From: Heyndrickxia sporothermodurans
GTDB taxonomy: Bacteria; Bacillota; Bacilli; Bacillales; Bacillaceae_C
NCBI GenBank assembly: GCA_018333075.1
Contig: BORH01000003.1
Coordinates: 124,001 to 188,000, forward strand
Direction of reading: 5' to 3'
DNA length: 64,000 nt
Positions 1 to 7,577 of the stretch are shown here, piece by piece. A program made the translations under genes and the position numbers. The notes beneath the pieces are model-generated. The model did not search any database. It saw only the letters and a list, made by a program, of their open reading frames with translations, and had not been told where the DNA came from. How positions within the stretch are numbered: the first letter of the stretch is position 1; each line of letters opens with the position of its first letter.

Positions 1-2
1 TT

Positions 3-557
3 ATTTTTATATTTAGTACGTTCAGAGATGGAAGCTTTAAAGAGCTTTCAGCGGGAAAATCATTTTTAACTATATATTTTAGTATGATTATTATCCCTAC
101 TATTGTAATGATGCTTCGTTATTCAGGAAAATACAAAGGAGCATGGATTTATAAAACCTTGCCTGTTAAGAACTATTCCACATTGTATAAAGGGACATTG
201 AAAGCATTTTTAGTTAAGCTTTATACACCTGTTTATTTACTTTTAAGTATTGTTTTTATTATCATATTTGGTGTAAGAATCATCCCAGATTTAGTGTTGG
301 TATTAATTAATTCCTTTCTATATACAATGATTTGCTTTTTATCCTTGAAAAAAGCGATTCCTTTTTCTGAGGCATTTGAGACAGTAGGACAGAGTGAAGG
401 ATGGAAAATTTTCCTTTTATTTATACCAATAGCTATTTTTGCAGGTCTTCATTTGTTTAGTCTGACAATGCCGTTAGGAATATATATTATGATTGTTATT
501 TCGTTTATAGTGAATTTTATTGTGTGGAGAATTGGAACAAGTAACATAAGAGTATAA
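3..557 (+). CDS. C-terminal part of a polytopic membrane protein (ABC-2 permease-like), cut by window edge
   Basis: The reading frame is open from the left edge to a TAA stop, so the first in-frame ATG near position 84 is probably internal. The visible part has about five hydrophobic segments separated by short basic loops. One loop reads GAWIYKTLPVKNY, a pattern I associate with the large ABC-2 type permease/exporter subunits of Bacillus. It probably sits in the cytoplasmic membrane as part of an export system whose ATPase would be outside the window. That assignment is inference from topology and the loop; no catalytic motif is visible. It ends about 55 bp before the tail of a convergent gene. 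Confidence 0.5.
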   Translation: MFIFSTFRDGSFKELSAGKSFLTIYFSMIIIPTIVMMLRYSGKYKGAWIYKTLPVKNYSTLYKGTLKAFLVKLYTPVYLLLSIVFIIIFGVRIIPDLVLVLINSFLYTMICFLSLKKAIPFSEAFETVGQSEGWKIFLLFIPIAIFAGLHLFSLTMPLGIYIMIVISFIVNFIVWRIGTSNIRV

Positions 558-564
558 AATAAAA

Positions 565-613
565 GAGGGGACTAACTATTAAAAAAGAAATATTACACCT
601 TAGGTTAGTCCTC
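565..613. terminator. Hairpin between convergent genes
   Basis: GGACTAAC (569-576) pairs perfectly with GTTAGTCC (604-611) around an A-rich loop. It lies between two convergent genes and overlaps the stop codon of the minus-strand gene. The T-run is weak on both strands, so termination is likely but not certain. Confidence 0.4.
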
Positions 614-1202
614 AATTTGTCTTAAGTGTAAATGGTTTACCTTCAAATAATATCCGATGGTTCATATTTAACACATTTCCGGTCTTTATTGTTATATGCC
701 CGATTTTTTGTTTTTGAGAGGATAGTAATTTAAATGTTAATTGAGTTGTTTTAGAACTCCATCCATCAATCGTTTCCAACTGTTTATTAGTAATGACTTC
801 TTTATTATTATTAGACAAATATAAGTGCTGAATAGGAATGATTGAAAGAGGCTCCTCAGTATGGTTTGTCATTTCTGTTTTTATATCCAAGTAAAAGCCA
901 TCTTTTATTGAACTAGGTGAATGAATTCGGATCAATTGAATATAGGGGATGTATATTTCAATGGAACCAATTATCAATGTTTGATTCACTTTGCTTGATT
1001 GAATAATCTCTATTTTACTTGTTTGATCTGTTAATAAATGCTTGGAACTATATTCTGGATTAATTACAGACCCTGAATAGGTAGGAAGTTTAGCATGAGA
1101 CAAAGAAGAATCAGTTATCAGTATAGGTTTGGAAGTCTGTGAGTTAGGAGTAAATAAACATAATGCGAAAAGGATGACACATAAGAAAAGGATCTTTCCC
1201 AC
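612..1202 (-). CDS. Secreted or membrane-anchored hypothetical protein
   Basis: A 196-residue protein I do not recognise. It starts at GTG with GAGGG about seven bases upstream. Residues 1-20 form a hydrophobic signal sequence (KILFLCVILFALCLF), so export is expected. The rest is polar and beta-rich with no cysteine pair or catalytic motif that I can name. It follows the alkaline phosphatase gene by only 47 bp on the same strand, so it may be co-transcribed and share phosphate-starvation control. No function is assigned. Confidence 0.7.
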   Translation of the reverse strand: MGKILFLCVILFALCLFTPNSQTSKPILITDSSLSHAKLPTYSGSVINPEYSSKHLLTDQTSKIEIIQSSKVNQTLIIGSIEIYIPYIQLIRIHSPSSIKDGFYLDIKTEMTNHTEEPLSIIPIQHLYLSNNNKEVITNKQLETIDGWSSKTTQLTFKLLSSQKQKIGHITIKTGNVLNMNHRILFEGKPFTLKTN

Positions 1203-1249
1203 TTTTATCCCTCGACTTTTTTACGAATTTATTCGAATAGAATAGATCA

Positions 1250-2548
1250 TTAATGAGCTAAAATAACCTGCTTTCTTTCAATGATTTCAAAGAGGCATTT
1301 AGCAATATCTGTATTATCTAATAATCCGGCAAAGTTTTCTTTGTAAGGACCATAAGCATAAATAGGAACATCTTCACCTGTATGCCCATCAGTTGTCCAA
1401 ATTGTATTTGTTCGTTTATCAATAATGGTTTTGAAGGCATTTTCGATTTTTTCTGGTTTATATGTTTGTATGGCCTCTTCTATATTTTTGACTTCATCTG
1501 ATGTGAACAAACAATCCGTATATTTTAACAGAATATCGTTAAGGTTAGCACCTAACAATAGTTCATTTGCTAAGTAACCTGGTGTTCGTTTGAATGCACC
1601 TATTGTCTCGCTATTCCAGTAATAATGACCATTTGCACCAATTGTAAATCCTCCAGTAGAATGGTCAGCAGTCGCAATGACTAATGTATGCTCATCTGTT
1701 CTCGCGAAATTAATTGCACAGTTGAAGGCTTTTTCGAAATCGGTAATTTCGCTCATTACTGATACGATATCATGATTATGGCCGCCCCAATCAATTTGAC
1801 TTCCTTCAATAAAGAGAAAAAATCCGTTGGAATGCTGATTTAAGCATTGAATGGCCGTATGTGCCATTTCTTCTAATGAAGGAATATTTTTGGGACGATC
1901 AATCATTTTAGGAATTTCTCGTTTTGCGAAAAGACCAAGTAATTTATGATTTTTATTCTTTAGCAATTCAGAACGATTAGTAATATAGCTATATCCGTCG
2001 TTCATAAACTCTTTTGATAAATCACGATCTTTTCTAACAAAAAACTCTTCTCCTCCACCTAATAGAAGGTCAATTTTATGTTTGCCATTCATTCTCTCAT
2101 CAAAATAACTATTAGCAATCTCATTCATATTGTTGCGATCCGTATTGTGAGATCCAAAGGCTGCAGGAGTCGCATGAGTGATTTCAGAGGTAGCAATTAT
2201 TCCTGTCAGCTTTCCGTTTTCTTTTGCAGCCTCTAGTATCGTTCTTAGTTTTTTAAGTTCTCTATTTACCGAGATTGCCCCATTATACGTTTTAACTCCT
2301 GTAGCTAGTGCAGTAGCAGCTGCAGCAGAATCAGTGATATTTAGAAAAGGATCATTTGGATAGGTCATTTGCTGGCCAACAAGATATGGATCAAAGCTTG
2401 TTCTTTTCACTTGTTCAAAAGGATCTTGATTTTTCATATAACGGTAAGCCGATGTATAGGAAACTCCCATTCCATCACCAATCATAAAAATTATGTTTCT
2501 TAGAAAAGTTTTTTTCGATGTTTGACTATTATTAAGAATAGTTATCAC
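1250..2548 (-). CDS. Alkaline phosphatase, PhoA family
   Basis: Hydrolyses phosphate monoesters. Family motifs are clear: NIIFMIGDGMG near the N-terminus (metal ligand Asp), DSAAAATALATGVKTYN with the nucleophile Ser, DGFFLFIEGSQIDWGGH-type ligands, TADHSTGG, and DGHTGEDVP near the C-terminus with the zinc-ligand His. An upstream in-frame ATG at 2566 lies inside the ribosome site AAGGAGGG. I therefore place the start at the GTG at 2548, six bases after it, giving 432 residues. No typical signal peptide precedes the catalytic core, unlike secreted B. subtilis PhoA/PhoB, so its location is uncertain. A four-repeat PhoP box lies upstream. Confidence 0.9.
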   Translation of the reverse strand: MITILNNSQTSKKTFLRNIIFMIGDGMGVSYTSAYRYMKNQDPFEQVKRTSFDPYLVGQQMTYPNDPFLNITDSAAAATALATGVKTYNGAISVNRELKKLRTILEAAKENGKLTGIIATSEITHATPAAFGSHNTDRNNMNEIANSYFDERMNGKHKIDLLLGGGEEFFVRKDRDLSKEFMNDGYSYITNRSELLKNKNHKLLGLFAKREIPKMIDRPKNIPSLEEMAHTAIQCLNQHSNGFFLFIEGSQIDWGGHNHDIVSVMSEITDFEKAFNCAINFARTDEHTLVIATADHSTGGFTIGANGHYYWNSETIGAFKRTPGYLANELLLGANLNDILLKYTDCLFTSDEVKNIEEAIQTYKPEKIENAFKTIIDKRTNTIWTTDGHTGEDVPIYAYGPYKENFAGLLDNTDIAKCLFEIIERKQVILAH

Positions 2549-2597
2549 AATTTCCCTCCTTATCATTTTCTCTTACAGTTAAACAATAATCTGCAAC

Positions 2598-2636
2598 TAT
2601 TAACCTTATGTTAAGGAAAGATAAATCACTTGTTAA
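2598..2636 (-). promoter_or_regulatory. PhoP-binding box upstream of alkaline phosphatase
   Basis: Read on the minus strand, four hexamers TTAACA, TTTATC, TTAACA and TTAATA occur at an exact 11-bp period, ending about 50 bp before the GTG start. Tandem TT(A/C/T)ACA repeats at 11-bp spacing are the known PhoP~P site of Bacillus Pho-regulon genes. Phosphate-starvation induction is inferred. Confidence 0.75.
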
Positions 2637-2660
2637 TTTTGAAAAAAAAGTTTCCGTCTA

Positions 2661-2718
2661 AAAAACAGGGGCAATCCATTAAAGTGTATGTTACTTAAAC
2701 GGACTGCCCCTGTTTTTA
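2661..2718. terminator. Strong hairpin terminator
   Basis: AAAAACAGGGGCAATCC pairs with GGACTGCCCCTGTTTTT with a single G-T pair, leaving an A-run on one side and a T-run on the other. It ends the NlpC/P60-like gene on the minus strand. Confidence 0.85.
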
Positions 2719-2725
2719 TCTATTC

Positions 2726-3208
2726 TTATTTTACAATTCGTTTTGCAGTATAATAGGCATTTTTCCAATACTTAGTTGACAAAGATTGAACTTTAACACC
2801 TTTTGAAGTTGCTGCAATAAACTTTTGTTTTCCAACATAAATCCCTACGAATGATACTTTTTTATTTTCTGTTTTAAAGAAGATTAAATCTCCTGCTTGT
2901 AAATTCTTTTGAGCAATAGTTTCCCCTTTTTTGTTTTGGTCAGCAACTGTACGCGGTAGTGAAACCTTTACAGAATTTTTATATACATATTGGGTAAAAC
3001 CTGAAGCATCGAAGCCTTTAGGAGTATTTCCACCATATTTGAATGGTTTTCCTTGTAAGTTTAATGCATATTTAGTAATTTGATCTCCCTTTGATACTTT
3101 AGCTGCCTGTGCTGAAGCTGAAAATGGTGAGAAAATAAATGCGATTAATAGTAAGAGAGTTAGGAAGAATCCGATTAAATTAGATTTTCTTTTGTGCATT
3201 GTTAACAT
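2726..3208 (-). CDS. Secreted NlpC/P60-fold protein lacking all three catalytic residues
   Basis: A 160-residue exported protein with a signal peptide (residues 1-36, cut near SASAQA) followed by one NlpC/P60 domain. Active enzymes of this family cleave peptidoglycan stem peptides with a Cys-His-His triad. Here the nucleophile position in GFDASGF is Ala68 instead of Cys, the first His (VSFVGIYVG) is Phe120, and the second (FIAATSKGV) is Ala132. The fold signature is otherwise preserved (KPFKYGGNTPKGFD, LQAGDLIFF). The paralogue at 60286-60732 keeps all three residues. This one is therefore probably a non-enzymatic wall-binding or regulatory protein. AAGGGG precedes the ATG. Confidence 0.85.
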   Translation of the reverse strand: MLTMHKRKSNLIGFFLTLLLLIAFIFSPFSASAQAAKVSKGDQITKYALNLQGKPFKYGGNTPKGFDASGFTQYVYKNSVKVSLPRTVADQNKKGETIAQKNLQAGDLIFFKTENKKVSFVGIYVGKQKFIAATSKGVKVQSLSTKYWKNAYYTAKRIVK

Positions 3209-3571
3209 TTGAAATTGCCCCTTATTTATTTTTTATTTATTTAAAAGTTGATCAACTAAGAACATCATAAAGGATGAATAATTAAAAATGGTTACAAAAA
3301 AGTTACAAAATTACAATTATGTTAAAAATATTTCAATTCATAAAGAATCATTCTCCCTTTTTACAGTCTCAAATATTCATTAATGTTTAAATAAAATGTG
3401 ATACAATTAGAAAAATTATGTAAGTGATATAAGGAGATTTATGTGGTAAGTTAATAATCATTTTTACATATGCAGTAAGAATTTAGAGTGAAATTTGTTG
3501 CTCCTTTTTTTTCTTCATTAAAAGGGAGTTTGTAATATGCATCAAATTATTGCTGTATTTGGAGGAAGATG
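3209..3571. other. Intergenic region with divergent promoters
   Basis: About 360 bp of very AT-rich sequence between divergent genes. It should hold the promoters of both. Apart from a possible 11-codon upstream ORF at its right end, I see no structured element. Confidence 0.4.
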
Positions 3572-3572
3572 A
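3537..3572 (+). CDS. Possible 11-codon upstream ORF overlapping the HAD gene start
   Basis: ATG at 3537 preceded by AAAGGGAG opens the frame MHQIIAVFGGR and stops at TGA 3570-3572, overlapping the start of the next gene. The GGAGG serving the next gene lies inside it. This would allow translational coupling but may be chance. Confidence 0.2.
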   Translation: MHQIIAVFGGR

Positions 3573-4291
3573 TGATAAAAGCAGTCCTTTTTGATTTAGA
3601 TGGAACACTGTTAAATCGTGATGCTTCAGTCGAGCAATTGATTAGAAATCAGTATGATCGCTTTCGTGAATCAGTTGGTCATATTCCAAAGGACACGTTT
3701 CTATTAAGATTTATTGAATTGGAATGTCGAGGATATGTTTGGAAGGACAAGGTCTATCAGCAGCTTGTTAAGGAGTTTCATATTCAAAATGTTTCATGGC
3801 AGGAATTACTAGAAGATTATGTAACTCAATTTCATTTTCACTGTATTCCTTTTCCAAATCTTAAGAGATTGCTAGGTATTTTAAAATGTAAAGGCCTTGC
3901 ATTAGCAATTATTTCAAATGGAATCGGACAATTTCAAATGAATAATGTTATTGCGCTAGGGATAGAGAAATATTTTGATAATATCTTTATTTCTGAGTGG
4001 GAAGGAGTCAAAAAACCAAATCCACAAATTTTTGAAAGAGCAATGCATAAGTTAAATGTACAAGCAAATGAATGTGTTTTTATCGGTGATCACCCAGAAT
4101 ATGATATAAAAGCGGCTCAAAATATTGGGATGAGGACCATATGGAAAAAGGATAACTTTTACGAAAATGTGGAAGCAGATTATGTTGTCAATGATCTTAT
4201 TGATATTGTAGCAATTATTAATGAAATTAATAGAGATCAGCTGAAAGGAAAAGAGGACCGATATGGAAACGGAGTTACTAAAAATATTTGA
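3572..4291 (+). CDS. HAD-superfamily hydrolase (subfamily IA)
   Basis: A cytoplasmic phosphatase-like enzyme of 239 residues. HAD motif I is VLFDLDGTLL with the nucleophile Asp, motif II is IISNGIG, motif III Lys is in VKKPNPQIF, and motif IV is VFIGDHPEYDIKAA. The helical cap lies between motifs I and II. Two adjacent ATGs are possible (3569 and 3572); I prefer the second, six bases after GGAGGAAG-type spacing. Substrate cannot be read from the sequence. It overlaps the Nudix gene by 29 bp, so the two are probably one transcript, perhaps for metabolite repair. Confidence 0.85.
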   Translation: MIKAVLFDLDGTLLNRDASVEQLIRNQYDRFRESVGHIPKDTFLLRFIELECRGYVWKDKVYQQLVKEFHIQNVSWQELLEDYVTQFHFHCIPFPNLKRLLGILKCKGLALAIISNGIGQFQMNNVIALGIEKYFDNIFISEWEGVKKPNPQIFERAMHKLNVQANECVFIGDHPEYDIKAAQNIGMRTIWKKDNFYENVEADYVVNDLIDIVAIINEINRDQLKGKEDRYGNGVTKNI

Positions 4292-4913
4292 TGAAAATAA
4301 AAATCCAATTGGTGTCGCTACTAGGGAAGAGGTTCATCAAAAGGGATACTGGCATGAAACCTTTCAATGCTGGTTTATTAAGAAGGAAAGCGAGAAAATT
4401 TATATTATTCTTCAGATTCGAAGTGAGGACAAAAAGGATTATCCAAACTTAATAGATATAACTGCAGCGGGACATTTGTTAGCAAATGAAATCGTTATAG
4501 ATGGAATACGAGAAATTAAAGAAGAAATTGGAGTTGAGGTTTCATTCCATGAATTGATATCTTTAGGTGTTATTAATTATAGTGTAACAAGAAAAGACTT
4601 AATTGATAGAGAAATAGCAAATGTATTTTTGTTTAAATGCAATCAGCCTATTAATCATTTTATTTTACAGAAGGAAGAAGTTTCAGGAATTGTAAAAATT
4701 GATTTTGATGATTTTTATGATCTTTGGTTAGGGAATAAAGATAAGGTTCGAATAGAAGGTTTTGAAATAGATAAGAAGGGAAAAAAAGTTCCTATTGATC
4801 GGATCGCTCAGAAGGATGAATTTGTCCCGCATGAAAATGTGTATTATGAGACGATTGTTAAAAGGATAAAAGAGAAAATGTTAATGGATAATGATGAGAA
4901 GGGACTTTTCTAG
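4263..4913 (+). CDS. Nudix hydrolase
   Basis: A 216-residue protein with a Nudix box at about residues 70-91: AAGHLLANE, then a six-residue spacer, then REIKEEIGV. The loop between the first Glu and the REXXEE helix is one residue shorter than the textbook GX5EX7REUXEEXGU pattern, but the Mg-binding Glu residues are present. The N-terminal ETELLKIFDENKNPIGVATREEVH resembles the isopentenyl-diphosphate-isomerase-like branch of Nudix proteins. It probably hydrolyses a nucleoside diphosphate derivative; the substrate is unknown. It overlaps the HAD gene upstream. Confidence 0.85.
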   Translation: METELLKIFDENKNPIGVATREEVHQKGYWHETFQCWFIKKESEKIYIILQIRSEDKKDYPNLIDITAAGHLLANEIVIDGIREIKEEIGVEVSFHELISLGVINYSVTRKDLIDREIANVFLFKCNQPINHFILQKEEVSGIVKIDFDDFYDLWLGNKDKVRIEGFEIDKKGKKVPIDRIAQKDEFVPHENVYYETIVKRIKEKMLMDNDEKGLF

Positions 4914-4933
4914 TAAGATAAAGCAAGGTTTTT

Positions 4934-5785
4934 ATGAAGGAAGTGTGTGTAATGTCCAATGAGATAACCTTAAACGAAAAAAATAGAAATCATTTAAAAG
5001 CTGATTGTGAAAACTGCTTTGGGCTATGCTGTGTAGCCTTACCTTATGGAAAATCTGCAGATTTTCCATTTGATAAAGATGGAGGAACTCCTTGCCGTAA
5101 TTTACAAACCAATTATCTGTGTGGGATCCATAATGATCTGCGAACGAAAGGATTTCGCGGGTGTGTCGCTTACGATTGCTTTGGAGCTGGTCAAAAGGTT
5201 TCCCAGTTTACGTATAAAGGAAACGATTGGCGGGAAAACCCAACCAGTAGGAAGGAAATGTTTGATGTGTTTCCAATAATGCAACAGCTTCATGAAATGC
5301 TTTGGTATTTGAGTGAAACACTTACATTAGAAGCTGCTCAGCCTATCTATTCTGAAGTGCAGGCTATTCTTGAAGAAACTGAAGATTTTACTAGGCAAAG
5401 CTCAGAATTCTTTTTAACAATCAATATAACCGAGCATAGAGCGAAGGTTAATGATTTGCTTTTACGTACGAGTGAATTGGTACGTGCCAAGATAAGTAAT
5501 CAACAGAAACAGTTTATACGTGGAAAGGATCTAATTGGTGCGAATCTAAGAAGAAAGAATCTTAGAGGAGCGAATTTAAGAGGGGCATTGTTAATAGCTG
5601 CTGATCTTAGAGAAGCTGATCTAAGGATGGCAGATCTAATTGGTGCAGACTTTAGAGATGCTGATTTAAGTGGAGCTAATCTTACTGGAAGCCTCTTTTT
5701 AACTCAAGCACAAGTGAACGCAGCAAAGGGTGATATGAAAACTAAGCTCCCAATCGCCTTAACAATTCCTGCTCACTGGAGATAG
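4934..5785 (+). CDS. Pentapeptide-repeat protein with N-terminal cysteine cluster
   Basis: A 283-residue protein. The N-terminal part holds a Cys-rich segment (DCENCFGLCC, then further Cys to about residue 85) that looks like a metal or Fe-S site. The middle is helical, and residues 200-260 are pentapeptide repeats of the A(D/N)LRX type (GANLRGALLIAADLREADL). Such repeats form a right-handed beta-helix; some members mimic DNA and protect gyrase, but nothing here shows that role. An alternative start ATG at 4952 lies after GAAGGA. It is close behind the Nudix gene on the same strand. Confidence 0.8.
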   Translation: MKEVCVMSNEITLNEKNRNHLKADCENCFGLCCVALPYGKSADFPFDKDGGTPCRNLQTNYLCGIHNDLRTKGFRGCVAYDCFGAGQKVSQFTYKGNDWRENPTSRKEMFDVFPIMQQLHEMLWYLSETLTLEAAQPIYSEVQAILEETEDFTRQSSEFFLTINITEHRAKVNDLLLRTSELVRAKISNQQKQFIRGKDLIGANLRRKNLRGANLRGALLIAADLREADLRMADLIGADFRDADLSGANLTGSLFLTQAQVNAAKGDMKTKLPIALTIPAHWR

Positions 5786-5852
5786 TTTCTTTAGTTCTCC
5801 ATAGTCTAATCAATGTAAATATAAACTATTTACGAAGAAAGGATATTTTATT

Positions 5853-6779
5853 TTGGGGAAGTCAATTAACTATGCTCATGTAAGTTATGTTTTTATGGCT
5901 GTCTATTTGTTGGGGATTATATTTGGGAAAGGGATTCGGTATGTATTTCCTAGTTTAGCTACTATTTCTCCTAATCTATTAGAATTCGCAATTATGGTCT
6001 TTTTGGCACAAGTATGTATTAATTTTTTTCCAAGCCTAGGATTTGCTGTTAAATATAAGCAATCAATTAAAGAAATTTACAAGTTAAATAGTATTAGTTT
6101 AAAGCAATTAGGATGGTCCATTTTATTATTCATACTCGTTCAAGGGATATTGCTGTTTCTCCATTACATTATAGAGAAAGCTTCAATCCTTATAGGCAAT
6201 TCTTATCAAATGAGTTTTTATCCAACGGCTGATAATTGGCAATCATTAATTGTTTTAATCGTTTTCATAGGAATCATTCCGCCAATCTGTGAAGATTTAT
6301 TTTTTAGGGGATTTTTATTCTCAGGTAGCTCCGAATTTGGTGGCAAGTTTGCTGTATTTTTTACGGCTTCTGCCTTTGCCCTTTTTCATGACAATCCTTT
6401 TAGATTTGGAGAAATTTTTGTTTATGCCGTATTTGTTGGTTATATTGTTTTGTATACTAATTCGATCTACCCTGGAATGATCCTTCATGTTTTGACAAAT
6501 ACGAGTTATGTTATTGGATCCTATTTTATTGCTGGAGATTTTGTTGCTGGCGTTTCTTCTAGTAGTAATGTTGGCAATGTTGTGCTTCAATTCATTATTT
6601 ATACTTTTATTGGGGTTATATCTCTTATATTAAGCCTAATAGTAGTAAAGAAATTAAAGGATCTGTCTACTAGTCCGATAGAGGAGAAAGAAAGTAAAGG
6701 AACAGTATTAGGATGGTTGAATATTCCAATTGTAATTGTTACAGTAGTTTTTATATTAAGAGTATTAATAGGTGTCTAA
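5853..6779 (+). CDS. CPBP (CAAX-like) intramembrane metalloprotease
   Basis: A polytopic membrane protein of 308 residues with about eight hydrophobic segments. It carries the three CPBP motifs in order: an acidic pair and Arg in CEDLFFRGFLF (Glu-Asp instead of the usual Glu-Glu), FALFHD with the first His, and HVLTNT with His-x3-Asn. These bind metal within the membrane in CAAX protease/bacteriocin-processing enzymes. Start is TTG at 5853 with AAAGGA about 11 bases upstream; no ATG fits. Substrate is unknown, and no bacteriocin-like gene is adjacent. Confidence 0.85.
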   Translation: MGKSINYAHVSYVFMAVYLLGIIFGKGIRYVFPSLATISPNLLEFAIMVFLAQVCINFFPSLGFAVKYKQSIKEIYKLNSISLKQLGWSILLFILVQGILLFLHYIIEKASILIGNSYQMSFYPTADNWQSLIVLIVFIGIIPPICEDLFFRGFLFSGSSEFGGKFAVFFTASAFALFHDNPFRFGEIFVYAVFVGYIVLYTNSIYPGMILHVLTNTSYVIGSYFIAGDFVAGVSSSSNVGNVVLQFIIYTFIGVISLILSLIVVKKLKDLSTSPIEEKESKGTVLGWLNIPIVIVTVVFILRVLIGV

Positions 6780-6827
6780 TAGATTGTTCATATTATTGTT
6801 ATTTACTAATCAAGGGAGGAGAAGAAT

Positions 6828-7409
6828 ATTACAACGATTTGTTTAGTTAGACATGGTGAGACAGATTGGAATGCTTTAGGTAAGATTCAAGGTAGAACCG
6901 ATATTCCATTAAATTTAACAGGCATTCATCAAGCGGAACAATGTGGAGAATTTTTAAAATCTGAAAAGTGGGATGTAATAATAACAAGCCCCCTGAAAAG
7001 GGTGAAGCAAACGGCTGAAATTATTAATAAATATTTACATCTTCCACTTGAAGTAATGGAGGAATTTATTGAGAGGTCCTTTGGGGATGCAGAGGGAATG
7101 ACTGTTGAGGAAAGAATGTCCGCATATCCGGACAAGGAATATCCGAATCAAGAAGACCGACTTTCTTTAGAAAAACGTGTGATGGATGGTCTACTTAAAA
7201 TCAATCATAAATATAAAACGGGGAAAGTTTTACTAGTTGCACATGGTGCGGTCATTCACTCGATCTTATCATCGATTTCAGATGAGGATATAAATATAGG
7301 AAAGACCCCATTGTTAAATGCATGTATAAGTAATATTCAGTTTCATGATGAAAAGTGGAAGATACGAGATTTTAACCAAGTAGCACATCTTATGAAGGAA
7401 AAAAGATAA
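6828..7409 (+). CDS. phoE: Histidine phosphatase PhoE/YhfR-like, apparently starting at ATT
   Basis: Broad-specificity phosphatase of the phosphoglycerate mutase-like family. LVRHGETDWN carries the phospho-accepting His; further motifs are TSPLKRVKQTAEII, FGDAEGM and VLLVAHGAVIHS with the second His. From memory it aligns end to end with B. subtilis PhoE (YhfR), about 193 residues, whose N-terminus is MTTICLVRHG. Here the same frame reads ITTICLVRHG, with ATT at 6828 where the Met should be. The only in-frame codons between the stop at 6807 and the RHG motif are non-standard starts, and GGGAGGAG sits at ideal distance before the ATT. An ATG at 7002 would delete the catalytic His. Confidence 0.85.
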   Translation: MTTICLVRHGETDWNALGKIQGRTDIPLNLTGIHQAEQCGEFLKSEKWDVIITSPLKRVKQTAEIINKYLHLPLEVMEEFIERSFGDAEGMTVEERMSAYPDKEYPNQEDRLSLEKRVMDGLLKINHKYKTGKVLLVAHGAVIHSILSSISDEDINIGKTPLLNACISNIQFHDEKWKIRDFNQVAHLMKEKR

Positions 7410-7412
7410 ACG

Positions 7413-7460
7413 AAAACAGGACCAATACTTTCTGATGAAAGTTTAATGGTTCTGTTTTTT
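7413..7460 (+). terminator. Rho-independent terminator after phoE
   Basis: AAAACAGGACCA pairs with TGGTTCTGTTTT (one G-T pair), with an inner ACTTTC/GAAAGT helix and a following T-run. Confidence 0.85.
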
Positions 7461-7577
7461 ATTTGTTAGCCGGAATGTAATGAAAAATATTTAGTTTCCC
7501 TAAGAAAATAAGTGACTATTTCTTCGCTAAGAGGTATCTTTTAAAGTATAGAAAACGTGATTTAAGGATGGAAGAAA

